Assembly (NCBI GenBank): GCA_025201865.1
Contig: MU603202.1
Coordinates: 1 to 15,495, forward strand
DNA: 15,495 nucleotides
Direction: 5' to 3'
From: Ramicandelaber brevisporus
Lineage: Eukaryota > Kickxellomycota > Ramicandelaberales > Ramicandelaberaceae
Shown: positions 15,400 through 15,495 of the stretch, in pieces
How the letters are laid out: each line of letters opens with the position of its first letter
Numbering within the stretch: the stretch's first letter is position 1
Made by a program: the position numbers and the translations under genes
Notes under the pieces: model-generated
What the model was told of the DNA's origin: nothing
The model's database searches: none
Seen by the model: only the letters and a program-made list of their open reading frames with translations

Positions 15400-15495
15400 C
15401 TACGAGGATTCACTGAGTGAAGCCTCGGCTGCAAGAATGGTGGGAACGGCGCGTCGGACATTGGCCAGTATTCTGGATGAGCTGGCTGCGGTGTG
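15400..15495 (-). CDS. Possible 3' end of a convergent gene cut by the window edge
   Basis: One minus-strand frame is open from the window edge to a TAG at 15400-15402, giving 31 residues ending RAVPTILAAEASLSESS. The 49-bp gap to the GRP94 stop mirrors the convergent spacing of TMEM223/ERG28. A second minus frame and a plus-strand frame from the ATG at 15437 are also open, so the call is weak. Confidence 0.25.
   Translation of the reverse strand, partial: HTAASSSRILANVRRAVPTILAAEASLSESS

Overview
The window looks like nuclear DNA of a compact, intron-poor eukaryote. The evidence is long uninterrupted reading frames with eukaryote-specific products, no Shine-Dalgarno or operon logic, and many microsatellites. 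An ERG28 sterol-synthesis scaffold, an HDEL-type ER retrieval signal and a Kex2-like dibasic site in a secreted protein fit an early-diverging fungus or close relative. The presence of GRP94 and an animal-like lipin with a middle domain argues against a typical yeast or other Dikarya. The taxon is an inference; the sequence does not name it.

Layout. 35-970 (+): a TMEM223-like mitochondrial inner-membrane protein. 1021-1425 (-): ERG28, convergent with it across 50 bp. 1551-2261 (-): an orphan single-pass membrane protein. 2262-2822: noncoding, rich in microsatellites, with one possible hairpin. 2823-3623 (-): an Alba-fold nucleic-acid-binding protein with a Gln-rich N-terminus and an uncertain 3' end (possible intron). 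3898-4632 (-): an orphan secreted protein without cysteine. 4883-8245 (-): an EDEM3-type GH47 mannosidase-like ERAD factor with a C-terminal PA domain. 8246-8586: the divergent promoter shared with the next gene. 8587-12315 (+): a lipin/Pah1 phosphatidate phosphatase. 12316-12722: intergenic, CT-rich. 12723-15350 (+): GRP94/endoplasmin ending in HDEL. 15400-15495 (-): possibly the end of another convergent gene.

Function. Four of the eight clear genes serve the ER: EDEM3 (glycoprotein quality control), lipin (ER lipid and membrane balance), GRP94 (luminal chaperone) and ERG28 (sterol enzyme scaffold). They are separate transcription units, and in a eukaryote such closeness may be chance, but EDEM3 and lipin do share one 341-bp promoter region. 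No mobile element, CRISPR array, tRNA or rRNA was found. I see no convincing new multi-gene system. The most unusual points are the two alternative ends of the Alba gene, the GRP94 gene with an extended C-terminal tail, the inserts in EDEM3, and three orphan or poorly known proteins.
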